Assembly: GCF_030499515.1 (NCBI RefSeq) | Contig: NZ_JASTWJ010000001.1 | Location: 9,342,001-9,406,000 of the forward strand | DNA: 64,000 nt | Direction of reading: 5' to 3' | Origin: Streptomyces sp. DT2A-34 | GTDB lineage: Bacteria; Actinomycetota; Actinomycetes; Streptomycetales; Streptomycetaceae | Shown: positions 17,446 through 26,478 of the stretch, piece after piece | Layout of the letters: every line of letters begins with the position of its first letter | Position numbering within the stretch: the first letter of the stretch is position 1 | Translations under genes and position numbers: made by a program | Notes under the pieces: model-generated | What the model saw: only the letters and a program-made list of their open reading frames with translations | What the model was told of the DNA's origin: nothing | Database searches by the model: none

Positions 17446-17953
17446 CTACGAGTGAGGGTGCGTGAGGACGAAGTGCAGCGCCGCGCTCACATTTACCAGC
17501 CCCGCCCCGATGGCCTCGTCCGGACCGGGCTTACAAGAGCAGTGCCGCTGCTCCCGCGATCTGCGGTGCCGCGGCCGACGAGCCCGAGAACAGGGCCCAG
17601 CCGTCGTTGCGTGACGTGCCGTCGTCCGCATCGCTCTCCTCGGCGTCGATCGTGCAGCCGGGCGGAATCGGGAGCATGAGGTACTGAGCCAGGCGCGCCA
17701 GACCGACCAGCCCGGAAACTGCGGGACGACGACGCCGTCGAACCAGGGGCTGGTGTAACCGCTCGTGCAGTCCGACGCCCGCAGCTCGTCCTGCGGACCG
17801 GAGAACACGCCGCCGACCGACAGCACTCCGGGAACCTGCGGCTCGATCGAGAAGTGGCCGTTGTCCGCGGCGAAGACGACGACGATGCCGTCCTCCCACG
17901 CGTCCCGGGTCGGGTAGTTGGCCAGCCGGCTCAGTCGGCCCAGGTACCGGTGG
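17446..17953 (-). pseudogene. Subtilase (peptidase S8) relic, N-terminally truncated and frameshifted
   Basis: Three frame segments join into the C-terminal half of a subtilisin-like protease. The first (about 17949-17716) reads NYPTRDAWEDGIVVVFAADN then GHFSIEPQVPGVLSVGGVF, the oxyanion-Asn region. The second (about 17716-17536) reads ARLAQYLMLPIPPGCTIDAE ... GSSAAAPQIAGAAALLL, with the catalytic-Ser motif (GTSMAAP in active enzymes). The third (to 17446) reads KPGPDEAIGAGLVNVSAALH. Two one-base shifts (near 17710 and 17535) separate them. The Asp and His of the triad and any signal peptide are missing. The relic begins immediately after the stop of the upstream HAD gene, so the 5' half was lost by deletion. 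Confidence 0.8.
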
Positions 17954-18649
17954 TCAGGAGGAGGCCGCCGACCGTACGAGCCAGTCGTACGCTTCGCGCG
18001 CCGTGAACTCCCCCTGCCCGCCCCGCAGTAGTAGACCGGCTGTCGCGAACTCCGGGGCGTCCGCCTGGGCGGCCACGTACGGGATCGCGATGCAGCGCAT
18101 TCCGGCCGCGTGCGCGGCGGCGGCGCCGGGGGCCGCGTCCTCCAGGACCACGCAGTCGCCCGGTGCCGCGCCGAGCCGACGGGCCGCCTCCAGGAAGACA
18201 TCGGGGGCGGGCTTGCCGCGCTCGACCTCGTCGGCCGATACGACGGTGCGCAGATGGGCGTCCAGGCCCGTGCCGGCGAGGATCGCCGTGATGGCCCCGT
18301 GCGACGAGCCGGACGCCACGGCCATCGGGACGCCCTCGGTCGCCAGCAGCTCCACGAACTCGCGCATCTCGGGGTACGCGCGCGTGGCGGTGCGGGCGAG
18401 TTCCAGATAGCGGCGGTTCTTGGCGGCGAGCAACTCGTCGACGGAGGCCCGCAGGCCGTACTCCCGCTTCCAGAGCGTGACCGTCTCCTGGGTGCTGATG
18501 CCGACGTACCGCTCGTGGTCAGCCCAGGTGAAATCGGGGACGCCGTGCTCGGCGAGGACCTGGCGGCCGGCCTCGTAGTAGTTGGGCTCGCTGTCCACGA
18601 GCGTTCCGTCGAGATCGAAGATGACCGAAGTGCCGTTGAGACCGCTCAT
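17954..18649 (-). CDS. HAD-superfamily hydrolase (beta-phosphoglucomutase-like)
   Basis: A 231-residue protein. Motif I is FDLDGTLVDSEP, motif II is the Ser in VASGSSHGA, the Lys is in VERGKPAPDVFLEAARRLGA, and motif IV is CVVLEDAAPGAAAAHAAGM. The helical cap (residues ~20-90) places it in the PGM-like HAD subfamily that acts on sugar phosphates or similar small phosphoesters. Cytoplasmic. It is co-oriented with the downstream subtilase relic and ends exactly where the relic begins. Substrate is not predictable from sequence. Confidence 0.9.
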   Translation of the reverse strand: MSGLNGTSVIFDLDGTLVDSEPNYYEAGRQVLAEHGVPDFTWADHERYVGISTQETVTLWKREYGLRASVDELLAAKNRRYLELARTATRAYPEMREFVELLATEGVPMAVASGSSHGAITAILAGTGLDAHLRTVVSADEVERGKPAPDVFLEAARRLGAAPGDCVVLEDAAPGAAAAHAAGMRCIAIPYVAAQADAPEFATAGLLLRGGQGEFTAREAYDWLVRSAASS

Positions 18650-18695
18650 GGCCCCAGGATCTCAAAGGCCTCAAGAGCCATTTCGGCCTCAAGGG

Positions 18696-19175
18696 TCATT
18701 TCCCGGCCGCCGCCCGCCCGATCGACGCCACCAGCGGCAGCAGCCGGTGCGGGACGCGCTCGCGCAGGGCCACCTCGGTGCGGGTGCGGACCACGCCGGG
18801 CAGGCTGATCAGCTTCTGGATCACGTCCTCCAGATGGGCGTTGTCGCGGGCCACCACCCGGGTCAGCAGATCCCCGCCACCGGTGATCGAGAAGGCCTCG
18901 ACGATCTCCGGTACGGCGGCGAGCGCGTCGCCCACGTCGTCGAGATGGCCCTGGGTGACCTCGATGTGCACGAAGGCCAGCACCGGGCGGCCGAGCGCGG
19001 CGGGGGAGAGGGTCGGCCCGATGCCGGTGATCACGCCGTCCCGCTCCAGCCGGTCGAGCCGCGCCTGCAGCGTGCCGCGCGCGACGCCGAGGATGCGGGC
19101 GTACTCGCGCACGCTCGTGCGGGGCTGTTCCAGCAGTAGCCGCAGGATGCGGGTGTCGAGCTCGTCCACGGCCAT
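18696..19175 (-). CDS. Lrp/AsnC family transcriptional regulator
   Basis: A 159-residue protein from ATG 19175. An N-terminal AsnC-type HTH (ELDTRILRLLLEQPRTSVRE then YARILGVARGTLQARLDRLE) is followed by the RAM ligand domain (VLAFVHIEVTQGHLDDVGDA, VEAFSITGGGDLLTRVVARD, VVRTRTEVALRERVP). It regulates amino-acid-type ligands in the family. It is divergent from the FUSC exporter gene about 200 bp away and is the obvious candidate regulator of that exporter. Confidence 0.92.
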   Translation of the reverse strand: MAVDELDTRILRLLLEQPRTSVREYARILGVARGTLQARLDRLERDGVITGIGPTLSPAALGRPVLAFVHIEVTQGHLDDVGDALAAVPEIVEAFSITGGGDLLTRVVARDNAHLEDVIQKLISLPGVVRTRTEVALRERVPHRLLPLVASIGRAAAGK

Positions 19176-19370
19176 GGCGTCCGGCCTCTCCTCGTACGTG
19201 GTCCGTTGGCTCGCTGGTGGACGCTCCAGGACCGAAATGTCTGTGCCAATGGCCCAGCATATTCGACGCCACTTGAGCCAGTCGCCATGGCGATGCTGCA
19301 ATGGGACCGTCGATGGCGCTGCGGACCTCCGCGGCGCCTTCTTCATGCCGACACGGAGGGGCGGAAAGCA

Positions 19371-20861
19371 GTGCTGAAGAGGGTGTTCGTGGCGCCGGAC
19401 CCGCGCCGGGCGCGGCTGCGCTTCGCCGTGCGGGCCGTCCTCGGCATCGGGCTCGCGGTCGTCGTCTGCGCACTGGCCGGACACTCCCTCGTCGGCGCCG
19501 TCACCGGCGGGCTCGCCGCGCTGCTCGCCCTGTTCACCGTCACCGACACCACGGTGCGCGGGCAGGCGGTCACCACCGCGCTGCTGCCGCTCGTCGGCCT
19601 CCCCGTCCTCGCGGCGGCGGCCGAACTGCACGACCACCCGGTCGCCCGCGACTTCACCTTCCTCGCCGTCGTCGGCGCGGGTGTGTACGCGCGCCGCTGG
19701 GGGCCGCGCGGGCACAGCCTCGGCGTGTTCGCGTTCATGACCTTCTTCGTCGCGCAGTTCCTGCACGCGACTCCGCGGCAGCTGCCCGAGCTCTACGCCG
19801 CCGTACTGCTGTCCCTGCTCACCGCTGCCACGGTGCGCTTCGGGCTGTGGTGCTACGAGCGCCGTACGCCCCCGGCGCCCGCACCCGCACCACCCGGCGG
19901 CAGCGGACTGGCCCGCGTGACCACGCGCCAGGCCATCCAGGCCACCGCCGGAGCCGGCTTCGCCCTGGTCGTGGGCCAGCTCGTGTCCGGGCAGCGCTGG
20001 TACTGGGCCGTCGGCGCCACCTGGTGGATCTTCGTCAACACCACCTCGCGTGGCGAGACCCTGGTCCGCGGCTTCCGCCGGATCCTCGGCACGGTGATCG
20101 GCATCGGCCTCGGCCTGCTCGTCGCCGTCCCGCTGAACGGCGCGGGCATCCCCACCGCCGTGCTCCTCGCCGTCTGCGTCTTCGGCATCTTCTACACCGC
20201 CGCCGTCTCCTACACCTGGATGATGCTCTGCGTCACGGTGCTCGCCGAGCTCCTCTACGGCCTGCTGGGCGTCCTCGACCCCGCCCTGCTGGCGCTGCGG
20301 CTCGCCGAGACCGGCGTCGGGGCGCTCGGCGCCGTGCTGGCCGTGCTGCTCGTCCTGCCCGTCACCACCCACACCGTCACGGACGCCTGGATCCAGCGGG
20401 CCCTGCGCTGCGTCCACGCGGCCACCGCCGAGGCCGCCGCGCGCCTCGCCGGCGACGCGACCGCCGACCCGGCCTCGAAGCTTGCCGAACTGGAACAGCT
20501 GCTCGGCCGGGTACGGCTCTCGGTCGCCCCGCTCGTGCACCCGCTGAACCCGATGCCGGCCCGCAAGCGGCGCGCTCGCCGCGTCCTGGCCCTGCTCGAC
20601 GACTGTGCCCGGGAGATCCGCGGCCTGGCCGCCGTAGCCGCCGACCCGGAGGCCTCGCACGACGCCCGCCTGGCCGCCGCGTGCTGGCGCGTCGAAGCCG
20701 CGGTCGAGGCGCTCACCGGCGGCACGGACATCACCGCCCCCACCGAGCAGCCGACGGCGTCGGACCCCGCGCTGGCCCATCTGCACGGCCTGGAGCGCGC
20801 CCTGGCCGAACTGGCCCAGCCCCTGCGCACGCCGTCCGGTTCGCGGCTCGTCGGGGCCTGA
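19371..20861 (+). CDS. FUSC family membrane protein (putative aromatic/amphiphile exporter)
   Basis: A 496-residue protein. GTG 19371 is preferred because it follows GGAGGGG, while longer in-frame starts give a non-membrane leader with no family character. There are two blocks of membrane helices: ~20-150 (AVLGIGLAVVVCALAGHSLV, FLAVVGAGVYARRWGP, FAFMTFFVAQFLHA) and ~180-330 (WYWAVGATWWIFVNTTSRGE, LVRGFRRILGTVIGIGLGLL). A soluble helical C-terminus follows. The repeated RG..RR..GT..G motif is typical of FUSC/YccS/AaeB transporters. It is divergent from an Lrp/AsnC regulator. Substrate is unknown; fusaric acid or p-hydroxybenzoic acid are family precedents. Confidence 0.88.
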   Translation: MLKRVFVAPDPRRARLRFAVRAVLGIGLAVVVCALAGHSLVGAVTGGLAALLALFTVTDTTVRGQAVTTALLPLVGLPVLAAAAELHDHPVARDFTFLAVVGAGVYARRWGPRGHSLGVFAFMTFFVAQFLHATPRQLPELYAAVLLSLLTAATVRFGLWCYERRTPPAPAPAPPGGSGLARVTTRQAIQATAGAGFALVVGQLVSGQRWYWAVGATWWIFVNTTSRGETLVRGFRRILGTVIGIGLGLLVAVPLNGAGIPTAVLLAVCVFGIFYTAAVSYTWMMLCVTVLAELLYGLLGVLDPALLALRLAETGVGALGAVLAVLLVLPVTTHTVTDAWIQRALRCVHAATAEAAARLAGDATADPASKLAELEQLLGRVRLSVAPLVHPLNPMPARKRRARRVLALLDDCAREIRGLAAVAADPEASHDARLAAACWRVEAAVEALTGGTDITAPTEQPTASDPALAHLHGLERALAELAQPLRTPSGSRLVGA

Positions 20862-21212
20862 TCCGACCGGTCGGGCAGGCCGGCATGTCGCTTTATCGGC
20901 CACCTAGAGGGTGGATCAGGCCATCCGCCGGGTAACCCCGCGCCATCGGACGCACGGAACCCGCGAGCCGCGCGGGAGCGGCCCGCGGGCTAGCCTCCTC
21001 GGGGTGCCGTGCGGAGCTTGCCCCGCGTCAGGGCGCAGCACCGAGGCCGTACGAGACGGTGGAGCGGCATCCCGCCCATGCGCACCACCGAGTCCGGGAC
21101 CCGGGCGGGCGGCATGGCCGTACGCGCCGACGATTAGGTGACCTTGGTCTAGACCGATGATGATCCGCTGCTACCGTCACCCCGGACGGCACCCGACCGG
21201 AAGGGGACAGCG
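20862..21212. other. 351-bp intergenic region, no gene; contains a DasR-like site
   Basis: No coding sequence is supported. The only clear signal is the dre-like palindrome at 21143-21158 near the downstream gene. Confidence 0.6.
21143..21158. promoter_or_regulatory. DasR-responsive element-like site (dre)
   Basis: CTTGGTCTAGACCGAT contains an uninterrupted TGGTCTAGACC core and agrees at 12 of 16 positions with the Streptomyces dre consensus (ASTGGTCTAGACCAST) bound by the GntR regulator DasR. It lies 55 nt upstream of the lactonase-family start. Confidence 0.55.
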
Positions 21213-22274
21213 GTGGCAGACTTCGGCAGGCGGGAACGACGGGGAACGCGGGCCTACATCGGATCGTTCACGGCGGCCGGAGGTCAGGGCATCACCACGG
21301 CGTCCGTGGCCGCGGGCAGTGGCGCGCTGACCGTCCTGGGCGGCGTGGACGACGTGCCCGACCCCGCCTACCTGGCCCTGTCGCCCGACGGTGACACGCT
21401 CTACGCGGTCAGCGAGACCGCCGACGGCGCGGTGGCCGCCTACCGGCTGACCGGGGGCAAGCCCGAGCTCATCGGATCACCGGTGCCGGTGGGCGGCAGC
21501 GGACCCACGTACCTCAGCCTGGTCGCCGGCCACGTCCTGACCGCCAACTACGGCTCCGGCAGTGTCACCGTCGTGCCCGTGCGCCCCGACGGCGCCCTCG
21601 CGGACGCCCCGACCGCCGTCCTCCAGCACACCGGCTCGGGCCCGCACACGCCACGCCAGCAGGGCCCGCACGCCCACCAGGTGCAGCCCGACCCAAGTGG
21701 CCGCTGGGTCGTCGACGTCGATCTCGGCACGGACTCGGTGCGGGTGTGCACGCTGGCCGACGGCGCCCTCGACGTACACCGGGAGATCGCCCTGCGGCCC
21801 GGCTCGGGCCCCCGCCACCTGGCCTTCCATCCGTACGGCAGGTACGCGTACGTCCTCAACGAACTCACCCCCACCGTCACCGTCTGCCACTGGGACGCCG
21901 ACGACGGCACGCTGAAGCCGCTGGCCGAGACGCACGTGCTGCCGGGCGCCCCGGCCGGTGACGCCTATCCGTCGGGGATCGTCGCCTCGCCCGACGGCCG
22001 CTTCGTGTGGACCGCGACACGCGGCGAGGACGTGCTGTCGACGTTCGCCGTGGCCGGGGAGGAACTGCGGCTGGTGGGGACGGTGACCTGCGCCGGGCAC
22101 TGGCCGCGCGCGCTCACCGAGGCGGGCGGCTTCCTGTACGTCGCGAACGAGCGCTCCGGTGACGTGTCCTGGTTCGCCGTGGACCCGGCCACGGGACTCC
22201 CGCGCTACGAGGGCTCGATCGAGGCGCCCGCGGCATCCTGCGTGGTCATCGGCCAGGTCGCCGACGAGGGGTGA
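21213..22274 (+). CDS. Lactonase family protein (6-phosphogluconolactonase-like, YbhE-type beta-propeller)
   Basis: A 353-residue protein from GTG 21213 after GGAAGGGG. It is a seven-bladed propeller with family motifs AYIGSFTAAGGQGI, PDPAYLALSPDGDTLYAVSE, HAHQVQPDPSGRWVVDVDLG, SGPRHLAFHPYGRYAYVLNE and HWPRALTEAGGFLYVANERS. The Pgl/YbhE family hydrolyses 6-phosphogluconolactone in the pentose phosphate pathway, but the fold is also used by other lactonases. There is no signal peptide. A DasR-like site upstream suggests control by aminosugar status. It is convergent with the chelatase-like gene across a strong hairpin. Confidence 0.88.
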   Translation: MADFGRRERRGTRAYIGSFTAAGGQGITTASVAAGSGALTVLGGVDDVPDPAYLALSPDGDTLYAVSETADGAVAAYRLTGGKPELIGSPVPVGGSGPTYLSLVAGHVLTANYGSGSVTVVPVRPDGALADAPTAVLQHTGSGPHTPRQQGPHAHQVQPDPSGRWVVDVDLGTDSVRVCTLADGALDVHREIALRPGSGPRHLAFHPYGRYAYVLNELTPTVTVCHWDADDGTLKPLAETHVLPGAPAGDAYPSGIVASPDGRFVWTATRGEDVLSTFAVAGEELRLVGTVTCAGHWPRALTEAGGFLYVANERSGDVSWFAVDPATGLPRYEGSIEAPAASCVVIGQVADEG

Positions 22275-22279
22275 CCGGA

Positions 22280-22322
22280 CGCCGAAGGGCCCGCTCCCGA
22301 GTGAGGAGCGGGCCCTTCGGCG
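22280..22322. terminator. Bidirectional terminator
   Basis: A perfect 18-bp stem (CGCCGAAGGGCCCGCTCC and its complement) with a 7-nt loop, between convergent genes that end at 22274 and 22343. This is one of the strongest hairpins in the window. Confidence 0.92.
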
Positions 22323-22342
22323 TTACGGCTGTGACGTGCGTG

Positions 22343-23266
22343 TCAGCGCACCGGCGCGCCCTGCGGCTGCTGCGGGGCGATGCCCAGCGCCGTCGTGTAC
22401 TTCGACAGGGCGAGCTTCCCGATCGCCGGGTACGGGCCGAGCGCCTCGGCGGCGGAGCAGCCCGCCTCCTGGGCGGCCTGCGCGATCAGGCTCGGGTCGA
22501 TCTCCGGCCCTATCAGGTACGGCGCCAGCGCCAGCTGCTGCGAGCCCGAGGACCGCAGCTGCTCGGCGACGGCCGTGATCGAGCCGTCCTGGTCCAGGGC
22601 CGCCGCCATCACCGGCACGGCCAGGCGCGCGGCGAGCAGCATGCCGGTGATCCCGGCCGCCTGCACGGCCTCCTCGCCGCCCACAGAGGCGAGGATGATG
22701 CCGTCCGCGGCCGTGGCCACGGTGAACAGCCGGGCACGGTCGGCGCGGGCCAGACCGGCCTCCGACAGCCGCACGTGCAGCGCCTCGGCGAGCAGCGGGT
22801 GCGGGCCGAGCGCATCGGTGAGGTCGGCCGCGACCCGGCTGTCCATCACGGCCTGGCGGATGACGCGGAGCAGCGCGCTGTCCGGGCCTGCCAGCAGCGG
22901 CACGACGACGGCGACGGGGCCCTCCGGCTCCTTGACCTCCACACCTGCGGCGATCGCCTGCTCATAGCGGGCGATGCGCTCCTCGGCGGCGTGCACGAGC
23001 ACGGACTGGAGCGTGGGGAACTCCACGTCGTCGCCGTCCACGTACCCGATCCGGGCGTCGAGACCGGGGAGCTCGGAGCGGGCGATGCTCACGACTTCCT
23101 CGGCCAGGCCGCGGGTGGCGGCGCTCGGCGTGCCCGGCACCGCGAGGACGAGCGCGGGCGCGCCTTCGGGAGCCGCCAGGGGCTCGGGTCGGCGGTGCCG
23201 CCCGGGCTGACGAGGTCGCGGCATTCGTACTGGCAGGCCGGACGCGGGCCCAGTGGGGGAGCTCAT
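22343..23266 (-). CDS. CbiX/sirohydrochlorin-chelatase-like protein with altered active site
   Basis: A 307-residue protein with the two-domain CbiX layout: first half APALVLAVPGTPSAATRGLA, FPTLQSVLVHAAEERIARYE, PVAVVVPLLAGPDSALLRVI; second half DGIILASVGGEEAVQAAGIT, LALAPYLIGPEID. Chelatases insert Fe/Co/Ni into tetrapyrroles using a His in the first strand (usually HGS). Here that position reads VPGTPS, so the metal-ligating His is missing; a His remains in LGPHPLLAEAL. It may be a structural or regulatory paralogue. The N-terminal ~35 residues are Pro/Arg-rich. It is convergent with the lactonase gene, and the aminosugar-kinase-like gene lies 120 bp upstream. Confidence 0.75.
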   Translation of the reverse strand: MSSPTGPASGLPVRMPRPRQPGRHRRPEPLAAPEGAPALVLAVPGTPSAATRGLAEEVVSIARSELPGLDARIGYVDGDDVEFPTLQSVLVHAAEERIARYEQAIAAGVEVKEPEGPVAVVVPLLAGPDSALLRVIRQAVMDSRVAADLTDALGPHPLLAEALHVRLSEAGLARADRARLFTVATAADGIILASVGGEEAVQAAGITGMLLAARLAVPVMAAALDQDGSITAVAEQLRSSGSQQLALAPYLIGPEIDPSLIAQAAQEAGCSAAEALGPYPAIGKLALSKYTTALGIAPQQPQGAPVR

Positions 23267-23293
23267 GGCGACGCATGTTACTGGCTTCTTGGG

Positions 23294-23310
23294 CTCCCCT
23301 GTTCGGGGAG
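23294..23310 (-). terminator. Hairpin between kinase and chelatase-like genes
   Basis: CTCCCC/GGGGAG with a 5-nt loop lies 28 nt upstream of the chelatase-like start and ~75 nt after the kinase stop. It is either a short terminator for the kinase or a 5' leader structure. Confidence 0.4.
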
Positions 23311-23386
23311 GGTGCAGGTGAGCGGTATCCGTCCGTATTTGTCTGATTGAGTTACGTGCGGTGCGGAAGCGGACGGCGTAGGTGGA

Positions 23387-24361
23387 TCAGTCCCTCTTTC
23401 CGACCACGTAGAGCATCGCCTCGTCACCCGGCAGAGTGAACGCGTCCGCCGCCAGATCGGTCGCGATACGCACCGCCCCCTGCAACGGATCCCCGGCGGC
23501 CGGCACCCGCCGCGCGTGCGGCAGCCGCTTCGACAACTCCTCTTCCAACGGTACGAGAAGAGGGGCGCCCATCTTGAACAGGCCACCGGTGAGCGCGACT
23601 TGGGGCTCTCCGGAGGTCGGGCAGACGGCGGCCGCCGATTCGGCCATGTACCGTGCGGCGGCCCGCACGATCTCCGCGGCCACCGGGTCGCCGTCGGCGC
23701 AGGCGGCCACGTGGGGGGCGAAGGAGGCGAGGACGGCGGGACGGTCCGGGCGCGGATAGAGCTTGCCGGGCAGTCCTCGCACCGGGCCGAACAGCTCCTC
23801 GGCGCGGGTCAGCAGCCCGGCCGACCCGCCGGGCCGCCCGTCGTGCGCGCGCAGCGCCGCCTCCAGCCCGGCCCGCCCGATCCAGGCGCCGCTGCCGCAG
23901 TCGCCGAGCAGATGCCCCCAGCCGTCCGCGCGGTGCCAGCGCGTCAGGTCGGTGCCGATCGCGATCAGTCCCGTACCGGCGGCGACCACGGCACCGGGCC
24001 GGGGCCCGAGGGCGCCCACATAGGCGGTGACGGCATCGGCGACCAGGGCGAGGCGCCCGATGCCGAACTCCCGCTCCAGCGCGGCGGGCAGCTCGGCGCG
24101 CAGCCCGCCGCCCAGGGTGGCGAGCCCGGCGGCACCGACCACGGCCGCCCCCAACTGAGCGACACCTGCCTCGGCCGCCAACGTCCGAACCATGGGCACC
24201 AGTTGCTCCATCAGATGCCCGGCGTCGATGCCCCGCTCCCCGGTACGCACGGGCTCGCGGGACTCCCGCCGGGCCAGCGCCCCCTGGTCGACGGTGCCGA
24301 CGACGACGCGCATCCCGGACCCTCCGGAGTCGACGGCGAGGAACCCGGAGGCGTCGGTCAC
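23387..24361 (-). CDS. BadF/BadG/BcrA/BcrD-type ATPase, N-acetylglucosamine kinase-like
   Basis: A 324-residue protein from GTG 24361, overlapping the ung stop (GTGA). It has the ASKHA sugar-kinase fold: phosphate-1 loop [28 protein letters not shown], the adenosine/phosphate region [34 protein letters not shown], and the late motif [15 protein letters not shown]. Its size and GDCGSG.WIG motif fit eukaryotic-type N-acetylglucosamine kinases in this superfamily. It probably phosphorylates a free aminosugar. It is translated after ung. A DasR-like site occurs 2 kb away in front of the lactonase-family gene, not directly here. Confidence 0.82.
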   Translation of the reverse strand: MTDASGFLAVDSGGSGMRVVVGTVDQGALARRESREPVRTGERGIDAGHLMEQLVPMVRTLAAEAGVAQLGAAVVGAAGLATLGGGLRAELPAALEREFGIGRLALVADAVTAYVGALGPRPGAVVAAGTGLIAIGTDLTRWHRADGWGHLLGDCGSGAWIGRAGLEAALRAHDGRPGGSAGLLTRAEELFGPVRGLPGKLYPRPDRPAVLASFAPHVAACADGDPVAAEIVRAAARYMAESAAAVCPTSGEPQVALTGGLFKMGAPLLVPLEEELSKRLPHARRVPAAGDPLQGAVRIATDLAADAFTLPGDEAMLYVVGKRD

Positions 24362-25044
24362 GGCAGGCGCCAGTCCACCGGCTGTCCTCCCTGTCGGATC
24401 AGCAGGTCGTTGGCCCGGCTGAACGGGCGGGAGCCGAAGAAGCCCCGGTCGGCGGACATGGGGGAGGGGTGGGCGGACTCCACCGACGGGAGCTTGCCGA
24501 GGAGAGGGCGGAGGTTGCGGGCGTCGCGGCCCCAGAGAATGGACACCAGCGGCTTGCCGCGGGCGGCGAGCGCACGTATGGCCTGCTCGGTGACCTCCTC
24601 CCAGCCCTTGCCGCGGTGGGCGGCCGGCTTGCGCGGGGCCGTCGTGAGCGCCCTGTTGAGCAGCAGCACGCCCTGCTGGGTCCACGGCGTCAGATCGCCG
24701 TTGGACGGCTGCGGCAGCCCCAGGTCGGTGCTCAGCTCCCGGTAGATGTTGATGAGGCTGCCGGGCAGCGGACGCACGTCGGGCGCGACCGAGAACGACA
24801 GCCCCACGGCATGTCCCGGGGTCGGATACGGGTCCTGTCCGACGATCAGGACCCGTACGTCGTCGAAGGGCTGCTGGAAGGCCCGCAGGACGTTCGGCCC
24901 GGCCGGCAGATAGGTGCGTCCCGCGGCGATCTCCGCGCGCAGGAAGTCGCCCATCGCGGCGATCCGTTCGGCAACGGGTTCCAGGGCCTTCGCCCAGCCC
25001 GGTTCGACGATTTCATGCAAGGGTCGTGGTGCCACGGGCGTCAC
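24358..25044 (-). CDS. ung: Uracil-DNA glycosylase
   Basis: A 228-residue family 1 UDG. Motif A is [19 protein letters not shown] (catalytic Asp and water-activating region), the uracil-binding block is [11 protein letters not shown], and motif B is [20 protein letters not shown] (catalytic His and minor-groove loop). It excises uracil from DNA as the first step of base-excision repair. It is first of a two-gene unit with the kinase-like gene through a 4-nt overlap. Confidence 0.97.
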   Translation of the reverse strand: MTPVAPRPLHEIVEPGWAKALEPVAERIAAMGDFLRAEIAAGRTYLPAGPNVLRAFQQPFDDVRVLIVGQDPYPTPGHAVGLSFSVAPDVRPLPGSLINIYRELSTDLGLPQPSNGDLTPWTQQGVLLLNRALTTAPRKPAAHRGKGWEEVTEQAIRALAARGKPLVSILWGRDARNLRPLLGKLPSVESAHPSPMSADRGFFGSRPFSRANDLLIRQGGQPVDWRLP

Positions 25045-25117
25045 CCTACTGCCGTACCGGCAGCGGTGATCAACCGGTGGCCAAGGCCGGCCCGTAAGCC
25101 GTGGCGCCCCGGACGGC

Positions 25118-26203
25118 TCATGCGATCACCGCGGCCCGCACGCACAGCACGTCCGGCAGATGCGACGTCAACTGCCGCCAGCTGTCGCCGTCGTCGGCCG
25201 ACGCGAACACCTCGCCGTTGCGGTTGCCGAAGTACACGCCCGCCGGGTCCGCGTCGTCCGTGCACATCGCGTCGCGCAGCACCGTGCCGTAGTGGTCCTC
25301 CTGCGGCAGCCCCGCCGACAATGGATCCCAGGTCTTGCCCGCGTCCGCCGTACGGAAGACACGACATCGGCGGTCGGCGGGCACGCGGTCGGAGTCGGCG
25401 TTGATCGGGAACACGTACGCCGTCTCGCCGCGGTGGGGATGTGCGGCCGCCGCGAAGCCGAACGTGGACGGCAGGCCCTCGCCGATGTCCGTCCAGTGCG
25501 CGCCCGCGTCGTCGCTGCGGTACACGCCCCAGTGGTTCTGCAGATAGAGGCGGTCCGCAGTCGCCGCGTCCTGGGCGATCTTGTGTACGCACTGGCCGAA
25601 CTCCGGGTTCGGATCCGGTAGGAACACCGCGGAGACACCGGAGTTGGAAGGAACCCAGCTCGCACCGCCGTCGGTCGTCTTGAACACCCCGGCCGTCGAG
25701 ACGGCGACCGTCACGGCCCGGGCGTCGCGCTTGTCGGTGATCACGGTGTGCAGGCCCTCACCGCCGCCGCCCGGCACCCACTTCGACCGGGTCGGGTGCT
25801 CCCACAGCGGGCGGATCAGCTCGAAGGTCTCGCCGCGGTCCTCCGAGCGGTACAGCGCGGCCGGCTCCGTGCCCGCGTACACCACGTCCGGCTCCGCGGC
25901 CGCCGGGTGCAGCTGCCACACCCGCTCCAGGGAAGCGTCCGTGTCCTTCGGGAACTTGACGGCCGGCCGGGCCGGTTCGGTCCAGGTGCGGCCCAGGTCG
26001 TCGGAGTGGAACACGGACGGGCCCCAGTGCGCGCTGTCGCCGCCCGCCAGCAGCCGCGGACGCTCACCCCGCGTGTCGATGGCGACCGAGTACACGGCCT
26101 GGGCGTTGAAGTAGGGACTCTCGTCGAACTCCCAGGTGCCACCTCGCCTCCGCCCGATGAACAGCCCCTTGCGCGTGCCCACGGCGAGCAGTACCTCGGT
26201 CAT
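25118..26203 (-). CDS. WD40/YCF48/BNR-like beta-propeller protein
   Basis: A 361-residue protein. ATG 26203 follows GGAGGTGATCGGC; a GTG nine bases upstream overlaps this ribosome site and is less likely. Asp-box (BNR) repeats are clear: [72 protein letters not shown]. It begins [15 protein letters not shown]. No signal peptide is visible. BNR propellers occur in sialidases and in photosystem-assembly proteins, but the catalytic Arg/Tyr set of sialidases cannot be assigned here. Function unknown; a carbohydrate or protein-binding scaffold is possible. Confidence 0.8.
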   Translation of the reverse strand: MTEVLLAVGTRKGLFIGRRRGGTWEFDESPYFNAQAVYSVAIDTRGERPRLLAGGDSAHWGPSVFHSDDLGRTWTEPARPAVKFPKDTDASLERVWQLHPAAAEPDVVYAGTEPAALYRSEDRGETFELIRPLWEHPTRSKWVPGGGGEGLHTVITDKRDARAVTVAVSTAGVFKTTDGGASWVPSNSGVSAVFLPDPNPEFGQCVHKIAQDAATADRLYLQNHWGVYRSDDAGAHWTDIGEGLPSTFGFAAAAHPHRGETAYVFPINADSDRVPADRRCRVFRTADAGKTWDPLSAGLPQEDHYGTVLRDAMCTDDADPAGVYFGNRNGEVFASADDGDSWRQLTSHLPDVLCVRAAVIA

Positions 26204-26478
26204 GCCGATCACCTCCGCGACGTCTTTGTCTCAGGTACCGGCCAGTCTGCACCCCGGCACTGACAGTCACCTCTGGAAAGGCCGACGTCGCAGGTCAGGG
26301 CGGCGATGATAGCTCGCAGCCGCGAGCTGCGGGGGCTTTCCGGCAGACAGCCGCGGGGACCGCGTGACCCGTGCCACGGTCGTCTCCCGGTACGTGCCGT
26401 GAGCATCCGCCTGCCGTCTCCCGTATGGGAGGGAGGTGGGTCCGGCAGGTTCGTGCGCTCATGAGGAGGAAGCCTTCG

